Below, piece after piece: positions 1 to 6,949 of a stretch of 12,163 nt of DNA. Location of the stretch: positions 1 to 12,163 of the forward strand of contig DNIF01000195.1 in assembly GCA_003485715.1 (NCBI GenBank), written 5' to 3'. The translations under genes and the position numbers were made by a program. Under the pieces are notes generated by a model. It ran no database searches. It was given only the letters and a program-made list of their open reading frames with translations, and had not been told where the DNA came from. The DNA is from Gammaproteobacteria bacterium. GTDB taxonomy: Bacteria > Pseudomonadota > Gammaproteobacteria > UBA7966. The stretch's first letter is position 1, and every line of letters starts with the position of its first letter.

Positions 1-1666
1 GCGTGGAGAAGATCTCGGGGTGATCCAGTGTCACGCGGATGCCGCGCCAGCCGAGGAAGGGGTTGTCCTCCTCGTAGCGGAAGTAGGGCAGGGGCTTGTC
101 TCCGCCCACATCCAGGGTGCGCATGTGCACCGGCTGCGGCGCGAAGGCCTCCAGCACCTGGCGATAGACCTCGACCTGCTCGTCCTCGTCCGGGAAGGCG
201 TCCCGCACCAGAAAGGGCACTTCCGTGCGGTAGAGGCCGACCCCGTCCGCGCCGCTGCCCAGTGTGGGGGAGATATCCGACAGCAGGCCGGTGTTCACGT
301 AGAGCTGGATGCGCCGACCATCGCGTGTGCGCCCGGGCAGGTCCTTCAGCTCGGCGAGTTCGCGCCCGATGGCCTCCTGTTCGCGCAGCGCCCGGCGGAA
401 CTCCTGCAGCACGCTGGCCGGGGGAGCGATGAAGAGTCGCGCCTGATTGGCGTCGATGACGGCCTCCTCGCCGTCCAGCCGCCCCAGGGGGAGGTCGTCG
501 AAGCCGAGCACGGCCGGGATGCCGAGGGCTCGGGCCAGCACCGCCGTGTGCGAATAGGCCGAGCCGCGCACCGACACCAGACCAACCAGGCGCTTGGAGG
601 GCACCTCTGCCACCTGGGCGATGGAGATCTCCTCACCGACCAGGATGGTGCGGCGCGGATAGACCTTGGGTTCGCTGCTCGCCCGTTGCAGCTTCTGCAA
701 CACGCGGCGACCGATGTCGCGGATGTCCTCGGCGCGGGTGCGGATGTAGCCCTCGTCCATCTGCTCGAAGATGCGGGCATTCGCCGACCAGGTGTCGCGC
801 AGCGCGCCCTGGGCCCACTGACCGCCGCGGATGCGCTCCAGCGCCTCGGTGACCAGCCGGCCGTCGGCATGCAGCAGCATCGCATGCACGTTGAAGATGG
901 CGAGCTCCTCCGGCTTGATGAGGGTGGTCATGCGCGAGGTGGCGTGCTCGATCTCGCCGCGCACGGCGGCCACCGCGTCGAGGAACAACCGCTCCTCATC
1001 CGCGACTGGCCCGCCCTCGCGGTCGGGCACGGCGTTCAGATCCGCCTCCGGGAAGGCCACCACCAGGGTGCCGATGGCGATCCCGGCGGTCCCGCACAGC
1101 GCCTCGGCGTAGCGCACGGCACTGCCGCGGCGGGTGAGCTGCTGCTTCAGACCGCCGGTCGCGGCCGCATGCTGCAGGCCGCCGGCCAACTGGGCGGCGA
1201 TGGTGACGAGGAAGGCGGTGTCGTTCTTGCTGAACAACCGCTCCTCCTGCTGCTGGGTGACCAGCACCCCGAGCACCTGACCGAAGTGGATGATGGGCAC
1301 GCCGAGGAAGGCCTGGCAGCGTTCTTCGCCGGTCGACGGGAAGTACTTGTAACGGGGGTGCTCGCTGGCGCGGGACAGGTGCACGGGCTCGCGCCGCTCG
1401 GCCACGAGGCCAGTGACGCCCTCGGAGCGGTGCAGGCGCACCCGGCCCACGGCCGCTGGATTGAGCCCCTCGGTCGCCATGAGGACGAAGTTCTCGCCGT
1501 CCTCGGAGAGGTAGATCGAGCAGACCTCGGTGGTAAGCCCCTCGCGCACCCGCCTGACCACGATGCGCAGGGCCTCCTCGAGGCTGCGCGCCGCAGCGAC
1601 TTCCGTCATGATCCGCTGCAGCAATTCCAGGCTGGGCGTGCGGTGGTCGGCGGCCGATGGCTGCAC
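1..1666 (-). CDS. ptsP: PtsP, phosphoenolpyruvate-protein phosphotransferase of the nitrogen PTS (EI-Ntr), 3'-truncated by the window
   Basis: EI-Ntr takes phosphate from PEP and passes it through NPr to EIIA-Ntr, a cytoplasmic relay sensing nitrogen and carbon state. The reverse-strand frame is open from a GTG at 1666 to the window edge, giving 555 codons against about 750 in E. coli PtsP. An N-terminal GAF domain (about residues 5-165) contains TEVCSIYL and AFLGVPIIH. The phosphohistidine motif AYSHTAVLAR follows, with His373 at 548-550. The start of the PEP-binding barrel includes GVGLYRTEVPF and RTLDVGGDKPLPYF. The remaining barrel, with the catalytic Cys, lies outside the window. The GTG is the first possible start after an in-frame stop at 1709-1711, and a GGAG lies 7 bases upstream. 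The gene follows the aldolase gene on the same strand after 108 bp. Identification is by recalled similarity to E. coli PtsP. Confidence 0.95.
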   Translation of the reverse strand, partial: MQPSAADHRTPSLELLQRIMTEVAAARSLEEALRIVVRRVREGLTTEVCSIYLSEDGENFVLMATEGLNPAAVGRVRLHRSEGVTGLVAERREPVHLSRASEHPRYKYFPSTGEERCQAFLGVPIIHFGQVLGVLVTQQQEERLFSKNDTAFLVTIAAQLAGGLQHAAATGGLKQQLTRRGSAVRYAEALCGTAGIAIGTLVVAFPEADLNAVPDREGGPVADEERLFLDAVAAVRGEIEHATSRMTTLIKPEELAIFNVHAMLLHADGRLVTEALERIRGGQWAQGALRDTWSANARIFEQMDEGYIRTRAEDIRDIGRRVLQKLQRASSEPKVYPRRTILVGEEISIAQVAEVPSKRLVGLVSVRGSAYSHTAVLARALGIPAVLGFDDLPLGRLDGEEAVIDANQARLFIAPPASVLQEFRRALREQEAIGRELAELKDLPGRTRDGRRIQLYVNTGLLSDISPTLGSGADGVGLYRTEVPFLVRDAFPDEDEQVEVYRQVLEAFAPQPVHMRTLDVGGDKPLPYFRYEEDNPFLGWRGIRVTLDHPEIFST

Positions 1667-1738
1667 GGTGTGGCTCCAGTAGGGCGGGTGCGGGATGCGC
1701 GCCGCGATTCAAGGGCGCACATGCAAGTATTGGGGCAG

Positions 1739-1772
1739 GCCCGCAGTCGGGCAAGCGCTGGCAGCGGCGCTT
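1739..1772 (-). other. Two abutting stem-loops between the aldolase gene and ptsP
   Basis: On the minus strand, two bases after the aldolase stop, AAGCGC pairs with GCGCTT (1753-1758 with 1767-1772, 8-base loop). Immediately next, GCCCG pairs with CGGGC (1739-1743 with 1748-1752, 4-base loop). No T-run follows, so this is not a classical intrinsic terminator. It could be an intercistronic processing or stability element, or a chance result of high GC. Confidence 0.35.
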
Positions 1773-1774
1773 CT

Positions 1775-2431
1775 TCAGTCGCGGGCGGGCAGGAGCCCGG
1801 GCCGGTAATCGGTGAAGCGCGCCAGGGCCTCCGCCATCTCCGCCGCCGTGAGCAGCACCGGTCCGCCGGCAGCGAGCGCAAACAGAAAATGCTGCGCCAG
1901 GGCCTCCAGTTCGAGTGCGGTCGCGAGGGCCTCAGGGAGGTCACGCCCCAGTGCGACCTGGCCGTGGTTGGCGAGCAGACAGGCGCGCCGCCCGGCCAAG
2001 GCCGCGAGCGCCGCATCCGAGAGTGCCTGGGTGCCGAAGGTCGCGTAGCTGCCACAGCGCACGTCGCTCCCACCGAGGCGCGCGACCATGTAGTGGAAGG
2101 CCGGGATGTCCTGCCTGGTGCAGGCGACGCCGGTGGCGGCTGGGGAGTGCGTGTGGACGATGGCTCCGACCTCCGGTCGCGCGGCGTAGATGTCGCGGTG
2201 CATGCGCCACTCGCTCGAGGGACGCCCACCCAGGGGTGCAAGGACTTCGCCCTGCTGGTCCAGATGCACCATAAGTTCGGGCGCGAGCCGCTCCGCGGGC
2301 ACGGCGGAGGGAGTGACGAGCAATCCGTCCGGCATGCGAACGGAGGCGTTGCCGGCCGCACCCACGTTCAGACCGCGCTCGGCGAGGACCCGCATGCTGC
2401 GCAGCAATTCCTCGGCGGCGGCAATCATCAT
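1775..2431 (-). CDS. Class II aldolase/adducin family protein, FucA-like
   Basis: The 218-residue protein is close in length and sequence to E. coli L-fuculose-1-phosphate aldolase (about 215 aa), a zinc enzyme that splits a sugar phosphate into DHAP and an aldehyde. Visible family motifs are GNASVR (27-32), the catalytic Glu74 in SSEWRMH, the zinc ligands His93 and His95 in HTHS and His156 in NHG, and a FucA-like stretch HYMVARLGG followed by YATFGT. All key residues are present, so it should be active, but the substrate cannot be read from sequence. No fucose or rhamnose genes lie nearby. An upstream extension of the frame to 2497 is possible, but ATG 2431 has GAGG 9 bases ahead and matches the FucA N-terminus; a second ATG at 2428 is also possible. 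It lies 98 bp downstream of the ligase gene, probably in the same transcript. Confidence 0.88.
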   Translation of the reverse strand: MMIAAAEELLRSMRVLAERGLNVGAAGNASVRMPDGLLVTPSAVPAERLAPELMVHLDQQGEVLAPLGGRPSSEWRMHRDIYAARPEVGAIVHTHSPAATGVACTRQDIPAFHYMVARLGGSDVRCGSYATFGTQALSDAALAALAGRRACLLANHGQVALGRDLPEALATALELEALAQHFLFALAAGGPVLLTAAEMAEALARFTDYRPGLLPARD

Positions 2432-2529
2432 GACGTGCGTCCTCAGTGTGGCCGATGATGGGGCAACGACTGTACGTGCTGCCCCTGTCTGGTGCACACG
2501 GGCACCGTTGGCGATGCTGGCCCGGGGCC

Positions 2530-3867
2530 TCAGTACACCTCGAGATACTCGTTCCGTTCCCAGTCAGAGACGTGCTCCGCCAGACGGGCGAGTTCATGGC
2601 GCTTGACGGTACAGAAACTGTGGACGAAGGCAGGGCCCAGGGCCTCGACGAGCAAGGTGTCGGCCGCGAGCGCGGTCAGGGCCGAGGAGAGGTCGGCAGG
2701 CAGTGCGGGCAGGCCGGCGTTCATCTCACAGAGCCCCTCGCTGGCCGGTGACAATTCCCGTTGGGCTGCTAATCCCGCGAGACCGGCGGCGAGGACGGCT
2801 GCCGCCGACAGATAGGGGTTCGACAGTCCCGATGCGGCCCGCAACTCCGGGCGTGCCGCCGGCGTCCCGAGTGCCTTCAACCGCACGAAGGCCGAGCGAT
2901 CCTCGATACCCCAGCCCACGTTCGAGGGCGCGAAGGTGTGCCGGCGGAAGCGCCGGTAGCAGTTGGGGGTCGGTGCGGCGAGCGCAGTCACCGCTGCTGC
3001 GTGATCGAGCATGCCCTGCGTGAAGGCGGCGAGGGCGGCATTGGGTCCGGGCCGCCGGGCGCGGGTGTCGTGAAACAACGGTTTGCCGGTGCGCAGGTCC
3101 TTCAGCGAGACATGCACATGGCCGCCCGAACCGGCGAGGCCCGCGGCGGGTTTGGACATGAAGCTCGCCAGTAGCCCGGCCCGATGGGCCAGTTCCTTGA
3201 CCGCGTTCTTGAAGGTGAAGGCCTTGTCCGCGGCCGCCAGCCCCTCGGTCGGGGCGAAGTTCACCTCGAACTGCGAGGGTGCGTACTCGCAGTTGTGGGT
3301 GGTGACGTCGATGCCCGCAGCCATCAACTGCTCGAGCAGGGTGTCGAGGAAGGGCACGTGATGGTTGCGGGTCGCGTTGAAGATGTGCACGCCGCCGAAG
3401 AGGGGTTCGCGGGTGCGAGGATCGAGCAGGTAGAACTCGTACTCGTGGCCAAAGACGACGCTGACCCCCAGCGCGCGGGCGCTGGCCAGCACCCGCTTCA
3501 GCACCTGCCGGGGGGCCGCGTCGATGGCCTCCGTTGCGCTCCAGTGCGCATCGCAGATCACTTTCCAGGTACCGGGCAGCCAGGGCACCGGCGCGAGGGT
3601 GTCGAGGTCGGCGAGGAGGATCTGGTCGCGGTAGCAGACCTCCTCGTTCAGGCCGGTGCCAGGGACAATCGCGGAGGCCGTGTCGAGAGCCACGGTGCCG
3701 CCGTACATGTTCAGGCCGGAGCGCAGGAAGCCCTCGGCCTGATTTACCGGCACCACCTTGACCCGTGCGATGCCGTGGAGATCCGGCAGCTCGAATCGCA
3801 GGAAGCGCGCCTCCCGCGCCGCCAGGCTGCGCAGGAAGGTGCGGACGCGTTCGGTACTGGTGGCCAT
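2530..3867 (-). CDS. Glutamine synthetase family protein (probable gamma-glutamyl ligase)
   Basis: The 445-residue protein has the glutamine synthetase fold: an N-terminal beta-grasp (about 15-110) followed by the ATP-dependent ligase domain. Visible active-site signatures are GHEYEFYLL (Glu142 and Glu144), CEYAPSQFEVNF, GSGGHVHVSL (His250), NCYRRF, NPYLSAAAVLAAG and a C-terminal WERNEYLEVY. The GlnA adenylylation-loop Tyr context (NLYDLPPE-like) is not seen. The sequence resembles the GlnT/PuuA-like group that joins glutamate to amines such as polyamines or methylamine more than canonical GlnA. Substrate is therefore uncertain, and no symbol is assigned. ATG 3867 has GGAAG 8 bases upstream. 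It is the first gene of a probable ligase-aldolase-ptsP unit, which could tie it to nitrogen metabolism. Confidence 0.92.
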   Translation of the reverse strand: MATSTERVRTFLRSLAAREARFLRFELPDLHGIARVKVVPVNQAEGFLRSGLNMYGGTVALDTASAIVPGTGLNEEVCYRDQILLADLDTLAPVPWLPGTWKVICDAHWSATEAIDAAPRQVLKRVLASARALGVSVVFGHEYEFYLLDPRTREPLFGGVHIFNATRNHHVPFLDTLLEQLMAAGIDVTTHNCEYAPSQFEVNFAPTEGLAAADKAFTFKNAVKELAHRAGLLASFMSKPAAGLAGSGGHVHVSLKDLRTGKPLFHDTRARRPGPNAALAAFTQGMLDHAAAVTALAAPTPNCYRRFRRHTFAPSNVGWGIEDRSAFVRLKALGTPAARPELRAASGLSNPYLSAAAVLAAGLAGLAAQRELSPASEGLCEMNAGLPALPADLSSALTALAADTLLVEALGPAFVHSFCTVKRHELARLAEHVSDWERNEYLEVY

Positions 3868-3900
3868 GAGGCAGACTTCCGGAAAGCGAGCAGGCGCGCG

Positions 3901-3929
3901 AATGTAGGGGTGCGGCGCTGGCGGCGCAA
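3901..3929 (-). promoter_or_regulatory. Candidate sigma-70 promoter for the glutamine synthetase-like gene
   Basis: On the minus strand, TTGCGC (3924-3929) and TACATT (3901-3906) are separated by exactly 17 bases. They match the -35 and -10 consensus at 3 of 6 and 4 of 6 positions. This predicts a start near 3894 and a leader of about 27 bases carrying the GGAAG ribosome site. No sigma-54 -24/-12 pair was seen. Confidence 0.35.
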
Positions 3930-3976
3930 TTCCTTGCTGCGTGGCCGCCTCGGCCGGAGCGCAGGCAGGGCGCAGC

Positions 3977-3982
3977 TATACT
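3977..3982 (+). promoter_or_regulatory. TATACT -10 box placed for a leaderless transcript of the DUF4124 gene
   Basis: TATACT matches TATAAT at 5 of 6 positions and ends 7 bases before ATG 3990. A transcript from it would begin on or next to the start codon. No convincing -35 lies 16-18 bases upstream, and no Shine-Dalgarno sequence precedes the ATG. Its surroundings, GCTATACTCCGGC, resemble the box upstream of the kinase. Confidence 0.5.
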
Positions 3983-3989
3983 CCGGCCA

Positions 3990-4652
3990 ATGTTTCGTAA
4001 CTCCCCACTTTTGCCCCTGCGCTCAGGTCCCTGTGCCGTGTTGGCTGTGCTGCTCTGTCTTTCGAGGCCGGTCAGCGGCGAGCTGCTCTACCAATGGCAG
4101 GACCCCCGCACCGGCACCACCCAGTTCTCGGGTCAGCCACCAGGCTGGTACCGCTCGGATCGGGTGAACGGCCCGCGCGTGCTCGTTTTCCATCGCGGGC
4201 AGCTCGTGGACGATACGGCCGTGCCCGTTACCGAGGACCGGCGCGCGGCCCTGCGCGCCGAGGCGATCGCAGTCGCGGGTGGTGGAGACGCCCCGCCGGC
4301 CGCTGGGTCGCTGGTGGCAACGCCGGGGCGTGCGGATGTACCGGGGACCGCGGTGGCGGCGACCTCCGACGCCGCTGAGGTCCCGGCGGAGACCACGGAT
4401 GCCGCCGCTGGAGTCGCGGATGCTGGTGAAGGTGCGTCGACACCCGCAGACGATCGCGAGCGGGCGCGCGAGGTGCTGGAGCGCTTCGATGCCGCGCAGC
4501 TCGCGGCAGTACGCGCCATGGTGGATGCCCTGCTGCCCGCGGCAGCCCCGGCGCCAGATGCTTCCGCAGGACCCGCCGCCGTGCCGGGCGCGCGCCCCGC
4601 AGGGATTGCCACGGACGCCCCCGCCGATACGCCCGTCCGCTCCGGGCCCTGA
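3990..4652 (+). CDS. Exported DUF4124-like protein with an Ala/Pro-rich tail
   Basis: The 220-residue protein starts with a probable Sec signal peptide: Arg3 and Arg11, a hydrophobic core CAVLAVLLCL, and likely cleavage after VSG at residue 30. The mature start, LLYQWQDPRTGTTQFSGQPP, resembles the short DUF4124 domain of many gammaproteobacterial periplasmic proteins (pattern YxWxDxxGxxxFSxxPP). About residues 95-150 and 185-220 are low-complexity Ala, Pro, Asp and Thr. A helical segment, EREVLERF-like and rich in Ala and Leu (about 150-182), lies between them. Function is unknown; a periplasmic or envelope location is inferred. ATG is the only Met in the protein and has no ribosome site. The gene is divergent from the ligase gene and convergent with the kinase gene. 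Confidence 0.75.
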   Translation: MFRNSPLLPLRSGPCAVLAVLLCLSRPVSGELLYQWQDPRTGTTQFSGQPPGWYRSDRVNGPRVLVFHRGQLVDDTAVPVTEDRRAALRAEAIAVAGGGDAPPAAGSLVATPGRADVPGTAVAATSDAAEVPAETTDAAAGVADAGEGASTPADDRERAREVLERFDAAQLAAVRAMVDALLPAAAPAPDASAGPAAVPGARPAGIATDAPADTPVRSGP

Positions 4653-4655
4653 AAG

Positions 4656-4686
4656 ACTGGTTCCCCGCCTGCGCGGGGATGACGGG
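4656..4686 (+). repeat. REP-like GC palindrome in a convergent gap, possible bidirectional terminator
   Basis: TCCCCGC (4662-4668) and GCGGGGA (4673-4679) form a perfect 7-bp stem around a CTGC loop. It is flanked by GG on the left and TGACGG on the right. The layout matches the short intergenic repeat (CCCCGC-loop-GCGGGGATGAC type) scattered through many proteobacterial genomes. It starts within 10 bases of the DUF4124 stop and lies 40 bases from the kinase stop. There is no T-run on either side. Copy number in this genome cannot be judged here. Confidence 0.6.
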
Positions 4687-4725
4687 GGTGGGGCATGACG
4701 GAGCGCGCGGGCCTTCAGGCGAAGG

Positions 4726-6129
4726 TCAGCGCTGCCCGTCTGCCAGCCATCCGAACCAGCCGTCGTTGGCCGTTGCCTCCAGTCGCTGGTGCAGCATCGG
4801 GAGGGCCGGGTTGTCCGGGTCCAGGTGCTCCGTGATGTTGAGGTAGTCCCGTGCCAGGGCGACGTTGCGATTGGCGATCTCGCGTTCGGCCAGGACGATG
4901 AAGCGCTCAGCCAGGCGCTGCATGCCGGCCAGCCCTTCGGGATGCTCGGGGTCCAGGTGCAGCAGGCGCGCGAAGTAATGGTAGGCGTTGTCCTGGGGTG
5001 GGTCGGTCAGCCGGTGTTCCAGGAGGCTTTTTTTTCCCAGCCAGACCAAGGCCTCGATGATCTCCGGTGGGGCCACGGTCCCCTCTGGCGGCGCGGGCGG
5101 TTCGACGGGAGGGCTTGCCCTCACGGTGGTGCGCGCTGGCAGTTCCGTGGACGGAGGCAGGAGTACCCAGGCTGCGCCCTCCACCCCCAGAAAGAAACCG
5201 AGCGAGACCACCAGACCAACGACCAGCGCCTTCGGCAGGCGTCGTCCGACCATGGCCCGTGACTGCGTCAGACTCAGGCTGTGCGGGCGGCGGGCACCTG
5301 CCGGCAGGCCCTGCGGCAGGGCCGTCAGGGTCGGGCTCTCGCGTCCCTGAATCTCGCGGATGTAGTGCACCATGCTGTCGCAGTCGCGAAATCGCTGGTT
5401 GCGATTTTTGGCCATCATGAGATCGAGCAGCGGTTGATAGACCGCGAGTTCACCCGGCAGACGCGGCACCGGCTCGTTGCGGTGCTTCAGGATGACTTCC
5501 AGCACGGAGTCCGATTGGTAGGGCTTCGCGCCCGTGAGCATCTCGCAGAGGAGAACGCCCAGCGCGTAGATGTCCGCGCGTCCGTCCACCGCACCCTGTT
5601 GCGCCTGCTCCGGTGCCATGTAGTTTGGCGAACCGAGGAAGACGCCGGTGGAGGTCAAATCCTGGTCGACCGTCAGCCGCTTGGCGATGCCAAAATCGGA
5701 GAGGACCGGGGTGCCGTCCTTGCGAAAGAGGATGTTCGCCGGCTTCACGTCGCGATGCACGATGCCGGCGCGGTGGGCGACCTCGAGGCCCAAGGCCACC
5801 TGGCGGATGATCTCCAGCGCCTCGCGCGGGGGCAGTGGCTGACCTAGACGCGCCTTGAGGTCTCCGCCTTCGATGTACTCCATCGACAGGTACACGCGGC
5901 CATCGGCGATACCGACGTCGTACACGTGTACGATGTTGGGGTGTGACAGCGAGGCGACAAGTCGCCCCTCGTTAAGGAAGCGCTCGACGTTCTCCGAACC
6001 GATGCTCGCGCGCGCATCGAGCAGCTTCAGCACCACCTTGCGCCCGAGTGATGTCTGCACGGCAAGCAGCGCCGTCGCCATGCCGCCCTGGCCGATTGGC
6101 GCGATGATCTGGTAGCCGGGAATGTTCAC
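4726..6129 (-). CDS. Membrane-anchored Hanks-type serine/threonine protein kinase with an extracytoplasmic TPR-like tail
   Basis: The 467-residue protein begins with a full kinase domain (about 6-262). It has a glycine loop GQGGMA (13-18), ATP-binding Lys35, helix-C Glu54, HRDVKPAN with Asp127 and Asn132, DFG Asp145, and MAPEQ in the activation segment. A Ser/Thr-rich linker leads to one transmembrane helix (about 301-323). A Pro-rich stretch and a TPR-like helical region (about 356-467), predicted to lie outside the membrane, follow. All catalytic residues are present. GTG 6129 is preferred over ATG 6159 because family members begin with an IPGY-type motif and because the 10 extra codons would read through the -10 box. 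No PP2C phosphatase gene is adjacent. An A8 tract at 5028-5035 (codons 365-368) is unusual. Targets are unknown. Confidence 0.93.
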   Translation of the reverse strand: MNIPGYQIIAPIGQGGMATALLAVQTSLGRKVVLKLLDARASIGSENVERFLNEGRLVASLSHPNIVHVYDVGIADGRVYLSMEYIEGGDLKARLGQPLPPREALEIIRQVALGLEVAHRAGIVHRDVKPANILFRKDGTPVLSDFGIAKRLTVDQDLTSTGVFLGSPNYMAPEQAQQGAVDGRADIYALGVLLCEMLTGAKPYQSDSVLEVILKHRNEPVPRLPGELAVYQPLLDLMMAKNRNQRFRDCDSMVHYIREIQGRESPTLTALPQGLPAGARRPHSLSLTQSRAMVGRRLPKALVVGLVVSLGFFLGVEGAAWVLLPPSTELPARTTVRASPPVEPPAPPEGTVAPPEIIEALVWLGKKSLLEHRLTDPPQDNAYHYFARLLHLDPEHPEGLAGMQRLAERFIVLAEREIANRNVALARDYLNITEHLDPDNPALPMLHQRLEATANDGWFGWLADGQR

Positions 6130-6135
6130 GCCGGC

Positions 6136-6141
6136 AGTATA
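6136..6141 (-). promoter_or_regulatory. TATACT -10 box placed for a leaderless transcript of the kinase gene
   Basis: On the minus strand TATACT ends 6 bases before GTG 6129, so transcription would start at the GTG itself. There is no Shine-Dalgarno sequence and no good -35. The local sequence GCTATACTGCCGGC is nearly the same as the box before the DUF4124 gene. Confidence 0.5.
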
Positions 6142-6190
6142 GCGACCGCATCCATGCATCCTTGGGCTGCCCGTCGGTGCGTCCGGATCA

Positions 6191-6302
6191 CGCCAGCCAG
6201 AAGCAGGGTTTGGTCAGCCGTTGGCTGGTACAGGTCATGACCCGGTCAAGAAACTGTGGAATCATCCGATGACAGAAGCGTGCTTTTACGCGCGCCAGCC
6301 AG
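6191..6302. repeat. Short repeats in the kinase-rsd divergent spacer
   Basis: CGCCAGCCAG occurs twice in direct orientation (6191-6200 and 6293-6302), and its core is inverted as TGGCTGG at 6222-6228. A CAGCC-GTT-GGCTG hairpin (6215-6226 region) and a perfect palindrome GGTCATGACC (6233-6242) lie between them. No clear -35/-10 pair for rsd was found. These could be operator sites, but none matches a regulator I recognise. Confidence 0.4.
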
Positions 6303-6319
6303 TTGCACGGGAGACACCC

Positions 6320-6793
6320 ATGAGCGCTACCGAAACCGATCGTCGCGGCCAGACCCGCGAAGTCATCGAGCACATGCTGGCCGAGCGCCAGGAGATGCTA
6401 GTCCTGTTGTGTCGTGTCTCCGGGGTCGAGCCTTATCACTCGCCCCCGGATCGGGCGGACTTCGAGGAGTTCCGTCAGGTGCTCACGGACTACATCGCCT
6501 CAGCGCACTTCGGTCTCTACGCCCGGGTGGCCGACGGCACCGAGCGTCGGCGAAGCGTGCTCGAGGTCGCCCTGCGCAACTATCCGCGCATTGCCGAGAT
6601 CACGAGCGAGGTGGTGGACTTCACCGAGCGCTACGACACGCGCGAGGATGAAGCCCTTCCTCCCGGACTGCCGGCCGCATTGTCTGTGCTCGGTGAGCGC
6701 TTGGCCGAGCGCATCGAACTCGAGGACCAACTCATCGCCGCCCTGGCCAATCAGCGCCCCGCGCTGGAGATCGTCTCCGGCGGCACCGTCTGA
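6320..6793 (+). CDS. rsd: Rsd/AlgQ family regulator of sigma-70
   Basis: Rsd binds the housekeeping sigma-70 in the cytoplasm and eases the shift to alternative sigma factors in slow growth; Pseudomonas AlgQ is a homologue. The 157-residue protein matches E. coli Rsd (158 aa) in length and pattern. It has an N-terminal helix EHMLAERQEMLVLLCRVSGV, then FRQVLTDYIASAHFGLYARV (the family's L-DY-SA-HF-YER block), and a C-terminal LGERLAERIELEDQLIAAL (the family's ALEARFVLEDKLI block). ATG 6320 has GGGAG 6 bases upstream; an in-frame extension to 6221 lacks family similarity. It is divergent from the Ser/Thr kinase gene and 156 bp ahead of bioA. Confidence 0.88.
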   Translation: MSATETDRRGQTREVIEHMLAERQEMLVLLCRVSGVEPYHSPPDRADFEEFRQVLTDYIASAHFGLYARVADGTERRRSVLEVALRNYPRIAEITSEVVDFTERYDTREDEALPPGLPAALSVLGERLAERIELEDQLIAALANQRPALEIVSGGTV

Positions 6794-6949
6794 GCCGCAA
6801 CCATCGCCGGCGCGGTCGCCACCGCTGGTGGACGGCCACGGTGGGGCCAACCTCTGTTGCGCCAGCACCGTGTGATTGCCAAACCGACGCCCCCACAGTT
6901 CCTGCGTCCGCGTTCCACCGCGCCCAAACCTGCCGAGCGCATCGCGTCC

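Noticed and set aside
20..2458. 812-residue open frame on the plus strand
   Set aside because: It is antisense to ptsP and the aldolase, which have clear family motifs. It has no recognisable domain and arises from the GC-rich codon usage of the opposite strand.
2432..2529. GGTGC-GCACC hairpin between ligase and aldolase genes as a terminator
   Set aside because: The stem is 5 bp with no T-run, too weak to end transcription.
3184..4167. 327-residue open frame on the plus strand
   Set aside because: It is antisense to the glutamine synthetase-like gene and overlaps the DUF4124 start in another frame.
6221..6319. 33-residue N-terminal extension of Rsd
   Set aside because: It has no similarity to Rsd, and ATG 6320 has GGGAG at 6 bases.
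6819..6831. CCACC-GCT-GGTGG hairpin after rsd as a terminator
   Set aside because: The stem is only 5 bp, there is no T-run, and it lies in a very GC-rich gap, so it could be chance.
6794..6949. A BirA-type biotin operator upstream of bioA
   Set aside because: No TTGTAAACC/GGTTTACAA-like inverted repeat could be found.
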